Counted from the first letter of the stretch, positions 1-9,040 are shown. The stretch: DNA of 13,100 nucleotides from Bacteroidota bacterium (GCA_023443765.1 JAEZTA010000028.1:1-13100); one strand, 5' to 3'. Translations and numbers: made by a program. The notes: generated from the sequence alone by a model not told the origin.

Positions 1-2979
1 CGTTTTCATCGCCGGAAACCATCCAGCGGTTCTTGAACTCGCGGGGCATGGCGTCGAGGTCCGAGTAAATACTGCTGAAAACCGGGTTCAGACGCACGAC
101 ATTGCCGAACGAATAGGTCATGAAGACGTTCAGACGCCATCCCTTGTACTGGAACGTATTGCCGAAACTGCCCAGATCGGTAGGATCGACCGGCCCGGAG
201 TAGACGAGGTTCTGCTTCAGATGGTTTTCGTTACTGTCCTGGAAGTTGAAGGAACTGGAACTGGGCTTACCCTCCGTATTGACAACCACCGGGAGCCCGG
301 TTTCGCTCAGACCCGCGAACTGGAATGAGAAAAGCGAACGAGCGGGGTAGCCCTCCATCGTGAATCCGGTTCCGGATACCAGCGTCATTGCACGTGTGGA
401 GGTTTCGAGTTTAGTGACCTCGTTGTGGATGTGCGAGTAGATGAAGTTGGTGGTCCAACTGAAGTTCTTGGTCTGGATGTTTTTCGTCGAAAGGCTGACC
501 TCGACGCCGTTCGACTTCATCTCCGCGACATTGCCGTATTTGGAGACTTCGCCGCCGATGCCCTGCGTCGTAACCGTGCCGATCAGGTCGAAGTTGTTAC
601 GCTTGTACCAGTCGACGGCCAGGTTGATGCGGTTGTTGACGAAACCGGCGTCGATGCCGAGGTTCAGCTCGTGCTTTTTTTCATAGGTGAGCTGCGCGTT
701 CTCAAGGTCTGAAACTTTGAGACCGGTCTCGCTGTCGCCGCTGGACGGACGCCACGGAGTCGTCGCTTCGATGACGGCCAGCGAGTTGGTTACGTACGAC
801 GGTCCGCGGTCCGCGGTCAGTGAGTAGGATGCCTTGAGCGACAGGTGCGACAGCGCAGGGCGTATCCGGTCGAAGAACTTCTCCTCGTGGACGTTCCATG
901 CTCCGGAAATGTTCCAGGTGGGCAGCCAGCGGGCCTTGCGGCTCTTACCCATCTTGTTGGTTCCCTCGTAGCGGTATGTGCCGTTGACGGTGTAGCGTCC
1001 CTTGTAGGAGTAGGTGCCGTTGAAGAAGAAAGCCACTTCGCGGTAGAACGTGTCGCCGACCGTATAGTATTTGCTGCTGTTTTCCATGCCCTGCTTAAAG
1101 GCAAGGTAATCGTAATACGGTTCCATGCCCATGTCGTACTGGAGGCCCCAGCCGCGGAACCAGGTTTTGTGCCGGTCGATTTTGTTGACCGACATACCGC
1201 CGTAGAGGTTGATGATGTGTGCGTTGTTGAACGTCTTGTTGTAGGTGGCCGAAGCGCGGAAGTCGTACGAGAGCATCTTGTTGTCCGTGCGTTCGTAGAT
1301 ACCGCCGACGGGCAGTACGGTTACCGGCACGGCATAGGGGTTGTCGGGATCCTTGTAGAGGTAGGGATTCTTGTCGCGGACGGTGGTTGGATCGACTGTG
1401 CGATAGGCGACCGACTGGTTCGAGGATTCGGTGATGTTGTGCTCCTGCATGGAGGCCTGGTATTTCACGGCTCCCAGGGCGCTCAGATCGAATCCTTCGA
1501 CGGGCGTCCATTTCAGTTCCGCCTGGAATTTGGTCTCGACGACCGAGAGGTCGATGTAGTTGTTATTCAGTTCATGCAGGATGTTGAAGGGGGCGTAGTT
1601 CCGGGTGTAGAACTCTTTGGGATCGAGCGTCCGCGAGGTGTTGAGCGCGTAGGAATAGGGGTTGATGTCGAAATCCCGCTTCACAACGCCTGTTACGTAA
1701 TCAGTTGCCGATGACAAGGTTCCCGGGGCTTTTTGTTTCCGGTAGGAGCCGTTGGAAATCAGGTTCAGCGACAGATTCCTGAAAATGTTGAAAGTGGCGT
1801 TGATGTTCGCCGTGTAGCGTTCCACCTTGCTGGTCTTCGTCCATCCCGGATCGCTCATGGCGCTCAGCGAAGCGTAGTAGGACGATCTCTCCGTACCGGA
1901 CGAGAGGCTCACCGAATGGGTGTGCATCACGTTGTTGTTGAACAGCTCCTTAAACCAGTCCGTATTGCGGTATTCCGCCGCACGCAGGTAGTTCGAAGTG
2001 CTCAGGTCGTCGTTCTGCAACTGACCCGCCGAAATGAGCTGGTACATCTTGCCGAATACGCCGAACTCCGAGTCGGTGATGGTTTCAGCGAGGTTGAGCC
2101 AACCCTTTTTCTGCATGTCCATGTACACCGACATCTGGTCCTGTGAATTCATGATGTTGAAATTCTTGTAGGACGGGATCATGCGGTAGGTGAATTCGCC
2201 GGTGTAGTTGATGGTGCTCACGCCGGCACGACCGCGCTTGGTGGTGATGACGATCACGCCTGCCATGGCGCGTGCTCCGTAGATGGAGGTGGCGGAACCG
2301 TCTTTCAGGATGTTGAAACTCTCGATGTCTTCAGCATTGAGTCCGGCGATGGCCGATGCGATGAGCGTTGTGGCGTCGCCCGAAGAGAGGGCGTCGGCGT
2401 CGATGTCGACGATGTCTTCCATGATGATGCCGTCTACGACCCACAGCGGTTTCGAACTGCCGTAGATCGATGTGGCGCCGCGCACACGGATTTTAGGGGC
2501 TGTGCCGAATGTGCCTGATACGTTCTGGACAGATACACCGGCCGACCGGCCTTCCAGGCCGCGGCTGATGTCCGCCATACCGGCCAGTTTTACGTCGTCG
2601 GCAATCAGTTGGTCTGCGGCTCCCGTGAACAGCCGCTTGTCCATCTTGGTCATACCCGTCACCACGACGGCCTCCACGGCCTGGGCGTCGGGTTCGAGTT
2701 TTACGCTTATGTTGGCAGCAATGTCAACGCTCTGGGTCTTGTAGCCTACGTAAGAGATCTGAAGTTTCCCCCCCCCTTGGCGGGGACTCCCTGTAGTACG
2801 AATTCTCCCTTGACATCGGTAGAAGTACCGATTGTCGGGCGGTCCTTGACGACAACGGTTGCACCGATGACCGGTGCGTTGTTTTCGTCAACGATTCGGC
2901 CTTTGACCGTCTGGGTCTGGGCCGAAGCTGCCGTCATGCAGAAAACCGCCGATAGCGATAAGAGCAATTTTTTTATCAT
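1..2979 (-). CDS. SusC/RagA-family TonB-linked outer membrane transporter, frameshifted near the N-terminus and cut by the left window edge
   Basis: The family imports oligosaccharides or peptides across the outer membrane with a SusD-like lipoprotein and TonB energy. ATG at 2979 gives a signal peptide (MIKKLLLSLSAVFCMTAASA, then Q). Residues ~24-100 form a carboxypeptidase-regulatory-like domain (GRIVDENNAPVIGAT; after the frame shift, LQISYVGYKTQ). A TonB plug follows, with IRVRGATSIYGSSKPLWVVDG and the family hallmark SFNILKDGSATSIYGARA. The long beta-barrel reaches the late motif EFKNRWMVSGDE at the window edge, so roughly 100 C-terminal residues are missing. There is no N-terminal STN domain, which argues against sigma/anti-sigma control and fits control by the divergent regulator. 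The frame breaks at a nine-G run (2768-2776): as written, translation stops at TAG 2748-2746 after 77 residues. Shifting frame there opens an uninterrupted reading frame to base 1. An upstream in-frame ATG at 3066 would add 29 residues before the signal peptide and is disfavoured. A SusD partner is expected beyond the left edge. Confidence 0.88.
2768..2776 (-). repeat. Nine-G homopolymer tract inside the SusC-like gene, at the frameshift
   Basis: On the minus strand the tract follows codons for VPA and AA, so the reading is AAG GGG GGG GGA AAC, which leads to a stop eight codons past K68. With 7 or 10 G the reading becomes K-G-G(-G)-K-L-Q-I-S-Y-V-G-Y, the standard end of the N-terminal domain, and stays open for about 920 codons. 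Nine-base homopolymers are prone to replication slippage and also to sequencing error. The sequence alone cannot separate a phase-variable switch, a fixed pseudogene and a read error. Confidence 0.9.
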
Positions 2980-3316
2980 AGGCAAAAATTTAAATGGGTT
3001 TGATTCGTGATTCGGGTCAGATGCCTTCCCGATTGGCCGTTGGCAACCGGAAAAGAAACTATACATTTAAAATAGGTATGCAGCAGGTCTGACTGGAAGG
3101 GGCTGCTGCGGGAGGATGTGAACGGTTAGCCGAGGACCGGGACGTTTGAATGCCGTTTTCGGTATCTCGACCGGCGAAACCGGAAGCTGAAAAACGATGC
3201 GACAGCCCGGAACGATTCCCCGGCTATCGTCCGAATCTGATGCGAATACCTGTAATGCCGAAATAAGTACGTTTTTTTCATTGCATTCAATTTTTATGTA
3301 GGTGTCGCAAATAAGC

Positions 3317-3457
3317 CTTTGGGAACGGCAGAAATTTTCTTCCGGGCTTTTACAAAAATATCAGAAAAAGGCGCTGAATGAGTATATTTTCTTGTATAAT
3401 TAGTATGATTTTATAGCATTGAGGTCGATAGGTGCCCTTTGGCTTTCTTTGGGAACG
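3317..3457. repeat. Direct repeat CTTTGGGAACG (3317-3327 and 3447-3457), possible regulator operator
   Basis: The 11-base word CTTTGGGAACG occurs twice in the same orientation, 130 bases apart. An extra core CTTTGG lies at 3437-3442, starting exactly 10 bases (about one helical turn) before the second copy. AraC-family regulators often bind direct repeats on one face of DNA, so this is a candidate binding site for the adjacent hybrid regulator. The match is short and untested. Confidence 0.3.
3353..3360 (-). promoter_or_regulatory. Candidate Bacteroidetes -7 box for the SusC-like gene
   Basis: The minus strand reads TATTTTTG, an exact match to the Bacteroidetes -7 consensus TAnnTTTG, and it is the only exact match in the right orientation in this intergenic region. 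No good TTTG -33 element was found about 20 bases upstream. If used, it would give a leader of about 365 bases before the ATG at 2979. Low complexity means a chance match is possible. Confidence 0.3.
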
Positions 3458-3597
3458 CCGGATCGCGTGTTCCGGGAAATCCGGCTTTCGGCTGGCGATA
3501 GGCAATGTTGTTAAATAAGTTATTTTGTTTTAAATCCGGTTTTTTTGTATATATTTACATAGATGTTCCCGTCTGTTTTTATTTAATTCGGCCAGTT

Positions 3598-6500
3598 ATG
3601 TATTTCAGATACGTACTACTCCTTTTCGTGGTTTCGGTTGCCCGGGATGTGTTGGCGCAGAATATCCGTCGTATTTCACACAGCGACGGGCTGTCGAACA
3701 GTTCGATTCTGTCGTTGGCGCAGGATGCCGAAGGCTATATCTGGGTGGGTACCTGCGAGGGACTTAACCTGTGGGATGGGAATACCGCCCGGAATTTTCG
3801 CTTTTCGGGCAATCTGATTCAGGAGATCGTAGCCACACCCGATGGTTATCTTTGGGTCCGGACCAATTACGGCGTCGATCGTTTCGATACGCGCGACCGG
3901 CAGGTCGAAATGCTTGCCGAATTCCCGCGTGTCTATAAATTTGCAGCCCGCAGCCGGAACGAGGCGTTTTTCCTGCATGGGGATAAACTCTACGGATACG
4001 TAGCGTCGAAGCGCGCGTTCGAACCGCTCGATGCCCGCGGAGCAGGGTTAGAGGGAGTTCTGCGCATGTGTTTCGACAGCGACGGCATATTGTGGCTGGT
4101 GCGTTCGGGGGACATCTGTTACGCACAGGTGAGCTATGACGCTGATGGCAGGGCTTCGGTAGGGGAGTGGCAGCGGATAGCGATGCCGAACGGGGTAGTG
4201 TTCACCCGCTACGATGGCGACCGGACACTCTTTTTTACGGACCGGAGTGGTATGTTGTTCCGGTTCGACACCGGGCAGCGGCGGGCATTTCCGATTTTCG
4301 AACTGCGGGAAGAACTCGAACGGCGCGGCGCTCTTGCGTCGGTGATCAGCGACAAAGACGATTATGTGCTGGCTTTCGGGATGAGCGGCGTGGTGCGGCT
4401 CCGTTTGACGGATCCGATCGAGGGCAGTTACGAATTGCAGGAGATTGATGTGAACTGCGGCGTTTTTGCCTTGCTGAAGGATTGCAACCAGGATATTGTC
4501 TGGATCGGAACCGACGGCAGCGGGTTGCTGCGGCAGGCGGTCGGAGAGGTTGCGATCCGGTCGGTCACTTACGAGTCTTTGCCTTATAGGTTGACCAAGC
4601 CGATCAAGGCGCTCCATGTCGACCCGAAAGGCGACCTCTGGATCGGGACCAAGAACGACGGTGTCCTGCGTATCCGGGATTTCTATTCCCGACGGACCTT
4701 TACGCGGGAGAATACCGACAGCTTTACGGCGGCCGATTCGCCGCTGGGCAGGAATTCGGTCTATACGTTTGCCGGAAGCCGCCGCAACGTGTTGTGGATC
4801 GGCGGCGACGGCGGGGTGTGTTACTATTCATACCGCTACCGACGGATTTTCGAACTACCGCAGAGCGGAGCGCTGCGTCGTATATATGGTCTGTATGAAG
4901 ACGGGGACGGGGTGCTGTGGGCTACGAGCGTGGGCTACGGAGTCTGGCGCATCGAACTGTCCGGAAGTGCGGACGCTCCTGTTGCAGCCATCGTGGAACA
5001 GGTGGAACTGGGGCTTAAAGAGCGGAGCCGGAACTTCTTTTTCTCCGTTTGCGAAGAGTCCGATTCCACCCTCTGGTTCTGTAACCACGGTGTTGGCGCA
5101 GTGCGTTATAATAGGCGTATCCGGGAGGGTCGGATCGTTCGGTTCGATACGCACCGGGGGCTGGCCGTGAATGACGTAACGGCAGGCGTGTGCTGTTCGG
5201 ACGGTACATCGTGGTTCGGGACCGGTTGCGGTTTGGCATGTTACGACCCGGCAGGCGGCCGTACAGAGCCCGATTACAGTAATGACCAGTTGCGCAGCGG
5301 TGTGATTCACGGCCTGCTGGTCGATTCGCTTGATAACATCTGGGTCGGAACCAATGCCGGAATCGTGCGTTATGTCCCGGCGACAAACCGTTCGGTGGCC
5401 TATGGCGCTTCGTACGGACTCGACGTGGTCGAGTTCAGCGACGGGGCCTATTTCTACGACCGGGAACGGGGGCGGCTGCTCTTCGGCGGCATCAACGGGT
5501 TCGTGGTCATCTCCGACAGCGGGGATTCCGGATCGGCCTCCTACATGCCGCCTATCCGGTTCCGCGAGGTGAAGACCAATGGCGAATCCTACGATGTCGG
5601 GAGTCTGATGCGTAACGGGCGGATGGTGTTGCGGCATTCCCAGAATGCTTTCAGCCTTTCGGTCGCGGCGCTGGATTATGTCAATGGCAGCAACTATTCC
5701 TATTTTTACAACATCGAAGGAGCGGACGGCGGCTGGCGCGACAATTACCATAGCAATACGCTGGTTTTCGCAGGGTTTCCCTCGGGACGCTATACGCTTG
5801 AGGTGCGCTATCGGAACAATACCACCGGGGAATGGAGTCCTGTCAGTTGTCTGCCGATTCGTGTGCTGGCTCCGCCCTATGCGTCGACCTGGGCCTGGAT
5901 CGGCTACTTCGTTGCGGCGCTGGGCGTCGTCGGGGGCGTGTCGGTTTACTTTATCCGGCGGCGACGGGCCCGGGAGCAACTTCGGCAGTCGCTTTACGAG
6001 CAGCGGCAGAAGGAGTTGGTGTATGAGTCGTGCATCTGGTCGTTTTCCAACCTCACCAATGAACTGTCGATTCCCGTGACGCTGATAAACGGTCCCTGCC
6101 AGCAGATCATGGCCAGCAAGTCGGCCGATGCGTTCGTTCGCCGTCAGGCAGAGTTCATTCGGCACAATGCGCAGAAGATCAACGACCTGATCTACCTGTT
6201 CAACGAGTTTCAGTCGACCGGTCCCGTCGACAACCCGGACGATATAGAGATGCTGGACGTTTCGCGTACGGCCGGCGGCATTGCCCGAACTTTTGCCGAT
6301 TATGCCGAGGCCAATCGCATTGCCTATCGGACCTCCATAAACAGTGGTCTGCTTTTCCCTTCGGTGCGCAACATCCTGATGATGATTTTCAATATCCTGC
6401 TGGCCAATGCGTTTCGCCGGACAGGGCCGGGAGGCGAGGTGAGCGTTTCGGCCGGGATATGTTCGGCGCCGTTGCCGGATGATGCGGATTCCGGGATCGG

Positions 6501-7674
6501 AAAGGAGGCTGCCGGGGGCGCGCAGCGGCTTCGGATCGAGGTGTCGAACCGGGGCATCGGGTTGGATGCTCCGCAGATCGAACTGATTTTCGATCGCTAT
6601 AAGCTGTTTAATCATCTGGGAGAATTGAGCCGCAAGGGTGTGTCGCTGAAAGACGATCTGGAGTTGGCTATCTGTTACAACCTCGTGACCAAACTCCAGG
6701 GTGAATTCCGGGTGAAGAGCAGCGACGGGTTGACGACTTTTTCGCTGTCGCTGCCACGGCTCGGAATTACGCGGGCGGCGCAGCCCACTGCGCAGACCGA
6801 TATAATGCCCGGACAGCGGTTCAACCGGCCTGCGCCGGTTCCGGCCGCTTCGCAGGTGAAGTTTCGCGACATGCTCCCGACGATGCTCGTCATTAACGAG
6901 GACCGGGATATGGCGGACTTTATCGCCGAATTGTTCGACAGCGGCTATAACATACGTATTATTTCCGATTTGAAATGCCCGCGGGAAAAGTTGACCGAAG
7001 TACAGCCGCAGATTATCATCTGCGGAACGGTGTCGCTCAATGCTTCGATGGTCGGTCTGATTCGCAGCATCCGGGAAACCAAGCAGTTGATGCAGGTGCC
7101 GATTATCCTGCTGACGGCGGTATCCCGTACGGACGTGAAGGTCGAAGGACTGGAACTGGGTGTGGACATCTGCTTGAAACTGCCCTTCGACATTACCCAT
7201 TTGCAGAGCGTCGTCGATCAGTTGTTGCGCCGTTACGAGTCGCTGAAAAGCTACGGCCGTTCGGTTTACAGCGCTTTTGATCTTACGCAGGGGCGGTTGC
7301 TGCACAAGGAGGACAAGGTATTTCTGGAGCGAATGCTCGACATTATCAACCGGAATATTTCCGATGCGGAGTTTTCGGCGCAGTTCATTGCGCGGGAACT
7401 CGGCATGAGCCTCTGCAATTTCTACCGCAGGCTGGGGGCTATCACCGGCCAGACCCCCGCGGGGATTATCCGGGAGTATCGGCTGAATCTGGCCGAGCAA
7501 TTACTGGTAACCACGAGGCTCTCGATCGACGAAATTATCTATAAGTCGGGTTTTGCCAACCGCAGCACCTTCTTCCGGGGATTTATCGCCCGGTTCGGGG
7601 TGACGCCGAAGGTCTACCGGGAGCGGAAGATCGAAGAGGCTTTGCGGGAAAAGGCCCCCGGGGCAGAGGAGTAG
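3598..7674 (+). CDS. Hybrid two-component-type regulator (propeller sensor, HisKA/HATPase/receiver remnants, AraC HTH) with degenerate phosphorelay
   Basis: A one-protein periplasm-to-DNA sensor of 1358 residues, the usual length for Bacteroidetes hybrid regulators. ATG 3598 gives a signal peptide (MYFRYVLLLFVVSVARDVLA, then Q); an in-frame ATG at 3505 would bury it. Residues ~22-670 carry at least nine propeller repeats of the form DGxLWVGTxxGL (first: DAEGYIWVGTCEGL). A Y_Y_Y domain follows (~682-757), then one membrane segment (~763-787) and a basic RRRRAR stretch. The cytoplasmic half has an H-box FSNLTNELSIPVTL with Asn821 in place of the phospho-His. The ATPase region keeps Asn937 and an RGIG motif (Asn984 replaces the usual Asp) but lacks the glycine lid. 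The receiver has Asn1100-Glu1101 for the acidic pair, Gly1143 for the phospho-Asp and Leu1195 for the Lys. The C-terminal AraC domain (~1258-1350) looks intact. It probably controls the divergent SusC-like operon. Signalling is likely conformational rather than by phosphotransfer (inference). Confidence 0.93.
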   Translation: MYFRYVLLLFVVSVARDVLAQNIRRISHSDGLSNSSILSLAQDAEGYIWVGTCEGLNLWDGNTARNFRFSGNLIQEIVATPDGYLWVRTNYGVDRFDTRDRQVEMLAEFPRVYKFAARSRNEAFFLHGDKLYGYVASKRAFEPLDARGAGLEGVLRMCFDSDGILWLVRSGDICYAQVSYDADGRASVGEWQRIAMPNGVVFTRYDGDRTLFFTDRSGMLFRFDTGQRRAFPIFELREELERRGALASVISDKDDYVLAFGMSGVVRLRLTDPIEGSYELQEIDVNCGVFALLKDCNQDIVWIGTDGSGLLRQAVGEVAIRSVTYESLPYRLTKPIKALHVDPKGDLWIGTKNDGVLRIRDFYSRRTFTRENTDSFTAADSPLGRNSVYTFAGSRRNVLWIGGDGGVCYYSYRYRRIFELPQSGALRRIYGLYEDGDGVLWATSVGYGVWRIELSGSADAPVAAIVEQVELGLKERSRNFFFSVCEESDSTLWFCNHGVGAVRYNRRIREGRIVRFDTHRGLAVNDVTAGVCCSDGTSWFGTGCGLACYDPAGGRTEPDYSNDQLRSGVIHGLLVDSLDNIWVGTNAGIVRYVPATNRSVAYGASYGLDVVEFSDGAYFYDRERGRLLFGGINGFVVISDSGDSGSASYMPPIRFREVKTNGESYDVGSLMRNGRMVLRHSQNAFSLSVAALDYVNGSNYSYFYNIEGADGGWRDNYHSNTLVFAGFPSGRYTLEVRYRNNTTGEWSPVSCLPIRVLAPPYASTWAWIGYFVAALGVVGGVSVYFIRRRRAREQLRQSLYEQRQKELVYESCIWSFSNLTNELSIPVTLINGPCQQIMASKSADAFVRRQAEFIRHNAQKINDLIYLFNEFQSTGPVDNPDDIEMLDVSRTAGGIARTFADYAEANRIAYRTSINSGLLFPSVRNILMMIFNILLANAFRRTGPGGEVSVSAGICSAPLPDDADSGIGKEAAGGAQRLRIEVSNRGIGLDAPQIELIFDRYKLFNHLGELSRKGVSLKDDLELAICYNLVTKLQGEFRVKSSDGLTTFSLSLPRLGITRAAQPTAQTDIMPGQRFNRPAPVPAASQVKFRDMLPTMLVINEDRDMADFIAELFDSGYNIRIISDLKCPREKLTEVQPQIIICGTVSLNASMVGLIRSIRETKQLMQVPIILLTAVSRTDVKVEGLELGVDICLKLPFDITHLQSVVDQLLRRYESLKSYGRSVYSAFDLTQGRLLHKEDKVFLERMLDIINRNISDAEFSAQFIARELGMSLCNFYRRLGAITGQTPAGIIREYRLNLAEQLLVTTRLSIDEIIYKSGFANRSTFFRGFIARFGVTPKVYRERKIEEALREKAPGAEE

Positions 7675-7792
7675 GAGCGGGTGTGACATCGGGACCGGGA
7701 CTGCCGACGTTGCGGTGTGTTCGAATCATGTGCCTGTATTCCGGATTTTGCCGATTTCCAGACGGAAAGGAGGAATTTTTGGAAAAAAACGT

Positions 7793-7800
7793 TATTTTTG
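7793..7800 (+). promoter_or_regulatory. Candidate -7 box of the asd promoter
   Basis: TATTTTTG matches the Bacteroidetes -7 consensus TAnnTTTG exactly and sits 66 bases before the asd ATG. A TTTG at 7778-7781 is only 11 bases upstream, too close for a standard -33 element, so the upstream half is weak. The box lies between the end of the regulator gene and asd, consistent with independent transcription of asd. Confidence 0.45.
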
Positions 7801-7866
7801 CCACCGAACTCCCTGTGTACGGTTCGTCCGAGCGGGAGCGATGATCACTTTCTAATTTTATCAAAG

Positions 7867-8859
7867 ATGAAAATTGCTATTGTGGGCGTCAGCGGTGCTG
7901 TAGGCCAGGAATTTTTGCGGATTTTGGAGGAGCGCAATCTCCCGATCGACGAACTCGTGCTGTTCGGTTCGGAACGCAGTGCAGGCCGTACTTATAAATT
8001 CCGCGGAAAAGAGCTTACCGTCAAACTGCTGCAACACAACGACGATTTCAAGGGAATCGACTTCGCCCTGACATCGGCCGGAGCAGGCACGTCGAAGGAG
8101 TTTGCCGGGACGATCACCAAACATGGTACGATCATGATCGACAATTCGAGCGCTTTCCGCATGGATGCCGATGTGCCCCTCGTCGTTCCGGAGGTCAATC
8201 CCGGGGATGCGAAGAATGCGCCCCGCCGCATCATTGCCAACCCCAACTGTACTACGATTCAGATGGTTGTGGCGCTGAAGGCGATCGAGGATCTGTCGCA
8301 TATCCGCCGCGTGCACGTGTCGACCTACCAGTCGGCCAGCGGCGCCGGAGCTGCCGGTATGCGGGAGTTGGAGGCACAGCATACGGAACTGTGCGGCGGC
8401 AAGGAGCCTACGGTGGCGAAATTCGCTTTCCAGCTGGCTTATAACGTGATTCCGCATATCGACGTTTTCACCGACAACGACTATACGAAGGAGGAGATGA
8501 AGATGTTCCATGAGACGCGCAAGATCATGCACTCGGACATCGCCGTATCGGCTACCTGCGTGCGCGTCCCGGTGATGCGCGCCCATTCGGAGAGTGTGTG
8601 GCTCGAAACCGAGCGCCCCGTGTCGGTGCCCGAAGCCCGCGAAGCCTTCGCGAAGGCCAAAGGCGTGGTGCTGATGGACGATCCCGCGGGCAAGGTTTAC
8701 CCGATGCCGCTCTTCATCGCGGGTCAGGATCCCGTCTATGTAGGCCGTATCCGTAAGGACCTGACCTGCGACAACGGCCTGACGTTCTGGTGTGTGAGCG
8801 ACCAGATCAAGAAAGGTGCGGCGCTCAACGCCGTGCAGATTCTCGAAACGCTGATTTAA
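7867..8859 (+). CDS. asd: Aspartate-semialdehyde dehydrogenase
   Basis: Cytoplasmic enzyme that reduces 4-phospho-L-aspartate to L-aspartate 4-semialdehyde with NADPH, the branch point to lysine/diaminopimelate, threonine and methionine. The product is 330 residues, the usual size. The N-terminal dinucleotide fold begins MKIAIVGVSGAVGQEF. The substrate and catalytic motifs are IIDNSSAFRMD-type (here IMIDNSSAFRMD), NPNCTT with nucleophile Cys128, STYQSASGAG, and VRVPVMRAH with His240 as the likely acid/base. The start at 7867 places the GxSGxVG motif immediately at the N-terminus as in the family. The open frame extends upstream to an ATG at 7717, but that extension contains the probable promoter and no conserved sequence. 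The gene has a private-looking promoter upstream and a strong hairpin terminator 36 bases after the stop, so it is probably monocistronic. Codon use and motifs show nothing unusual. Confidence 0.97.
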   Translation: MKIAIVGVSGAVGQEFLRILEERNLPIDELVLFGSERSAGRTYKFRGKELTVKLLQHNDDFKGIDFALTSAGAGTSKEFAGTITKHGTIMIDNSSAFRMDADVPLVVPEVNPGDAKNAPRRIIANPNCTTIQMVVALKAIEDLSHIRRVHVSTYQSASGAGAAGMRELEAQHTELCGGKEPTVAKFAFQLAYNVIPHIDVFTDNDYTKEEMKMFHETRKIMHSDIAVSATCVRVPVMRAHSESVWLETERPVSVPEAREAFAKAKGVVLMDDPAGKVYPMPLFIAGQDPVYVGRIRKDLTCDNGLTFWCVSDQIKKGAALNAVQILETLI

Positions 8860-8895
8860 TCTCTGTCGGTGGCGGTGCAGTCGCCGCGTACGCTT

Positions 8896-8936
8896 ACAGA
8901 CAGTCCCGGCTCGAAAGAGCCGGGACTGTCTGTTTT
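8896..8936 (+). terminator. Rho-independent terminator after asd
   Basis: A perfect 17-base-pair inverted repeat (8896-8912 with 8917-8933) closes a GAAA loop, a GNRA tetraloop. The hairpin merges into a short run of four T (8933-8936). It starts 36 bases after the asd stop codon. The T run is short, but the stem is unusually long and has no mismatches. The opposite strand has no T run after the hairpin, so it should act on asd. Confidence 0.88.
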
Positions 8937-9040
8937 GCCGGATTCCGGTCCGAAGTGTGAACTTACCCGGTTAAGGGTCGCTGGGTATACGCGCGAAACA
9001 GAGGATAATTGCGACCTTTCGGAACAAACCTCTCTTAATT

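Larger units (their letters stand above)
2980..3597. promoter_or_regulatory. Divergent intergenic region between the SusC-like gene and the hybrid regulator
   Basis: These 618 bases hold no convincing gene. The half nearest the transporter gene (about 3000-3260) is GC-rich, while about 3280-3600 is clearly more AT-rich, as expected for promoters. It should contain both divergent promoters and the operator of the AraC-type regulator. Visible elements are one exact minus-strand TAnnTTTG box (3353-3360) and an 11-base direct repeat (3317-3327 and 3447-3457). No exact TAnnTTTG box was found for the plus-strand regulator gene; TATTTTG at 3521-3527 is only a near match. No long inverted repeats of the kind that flank invertible promoters were seen. 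Confidence 0.6.

Noticed and set aside
845..1714. Plus-strand open frame of 289 codons opposite the SusC-like gene
   Set aside because: The minus-strand frame here encodes continuous SusC barrel sequence; the plus-strand product shows no conserved motif.
2980..3597. Invertible promoter controlled by the nearby recombinase
   Set aside because: No pair of inverted repeats of useful length was found by eye in the intergenic region, and the recombinase gene lies more than 5 kb away.
4855..7500. Long minus-strand open frame of 881 codons opposite the regulator gene
   Set aside because: It is fully antisense to a gene with clear domains, has no recognisable motif or signal, and arises from the GC-rich codon pattern of the plus strand.
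8962..8988. Short inverted repeat TACCC/GGGTA upstream of the recombinase as an att or operator site
   Set aside because: Arms are only five bases with a 14-base spacer; too likely by chance.
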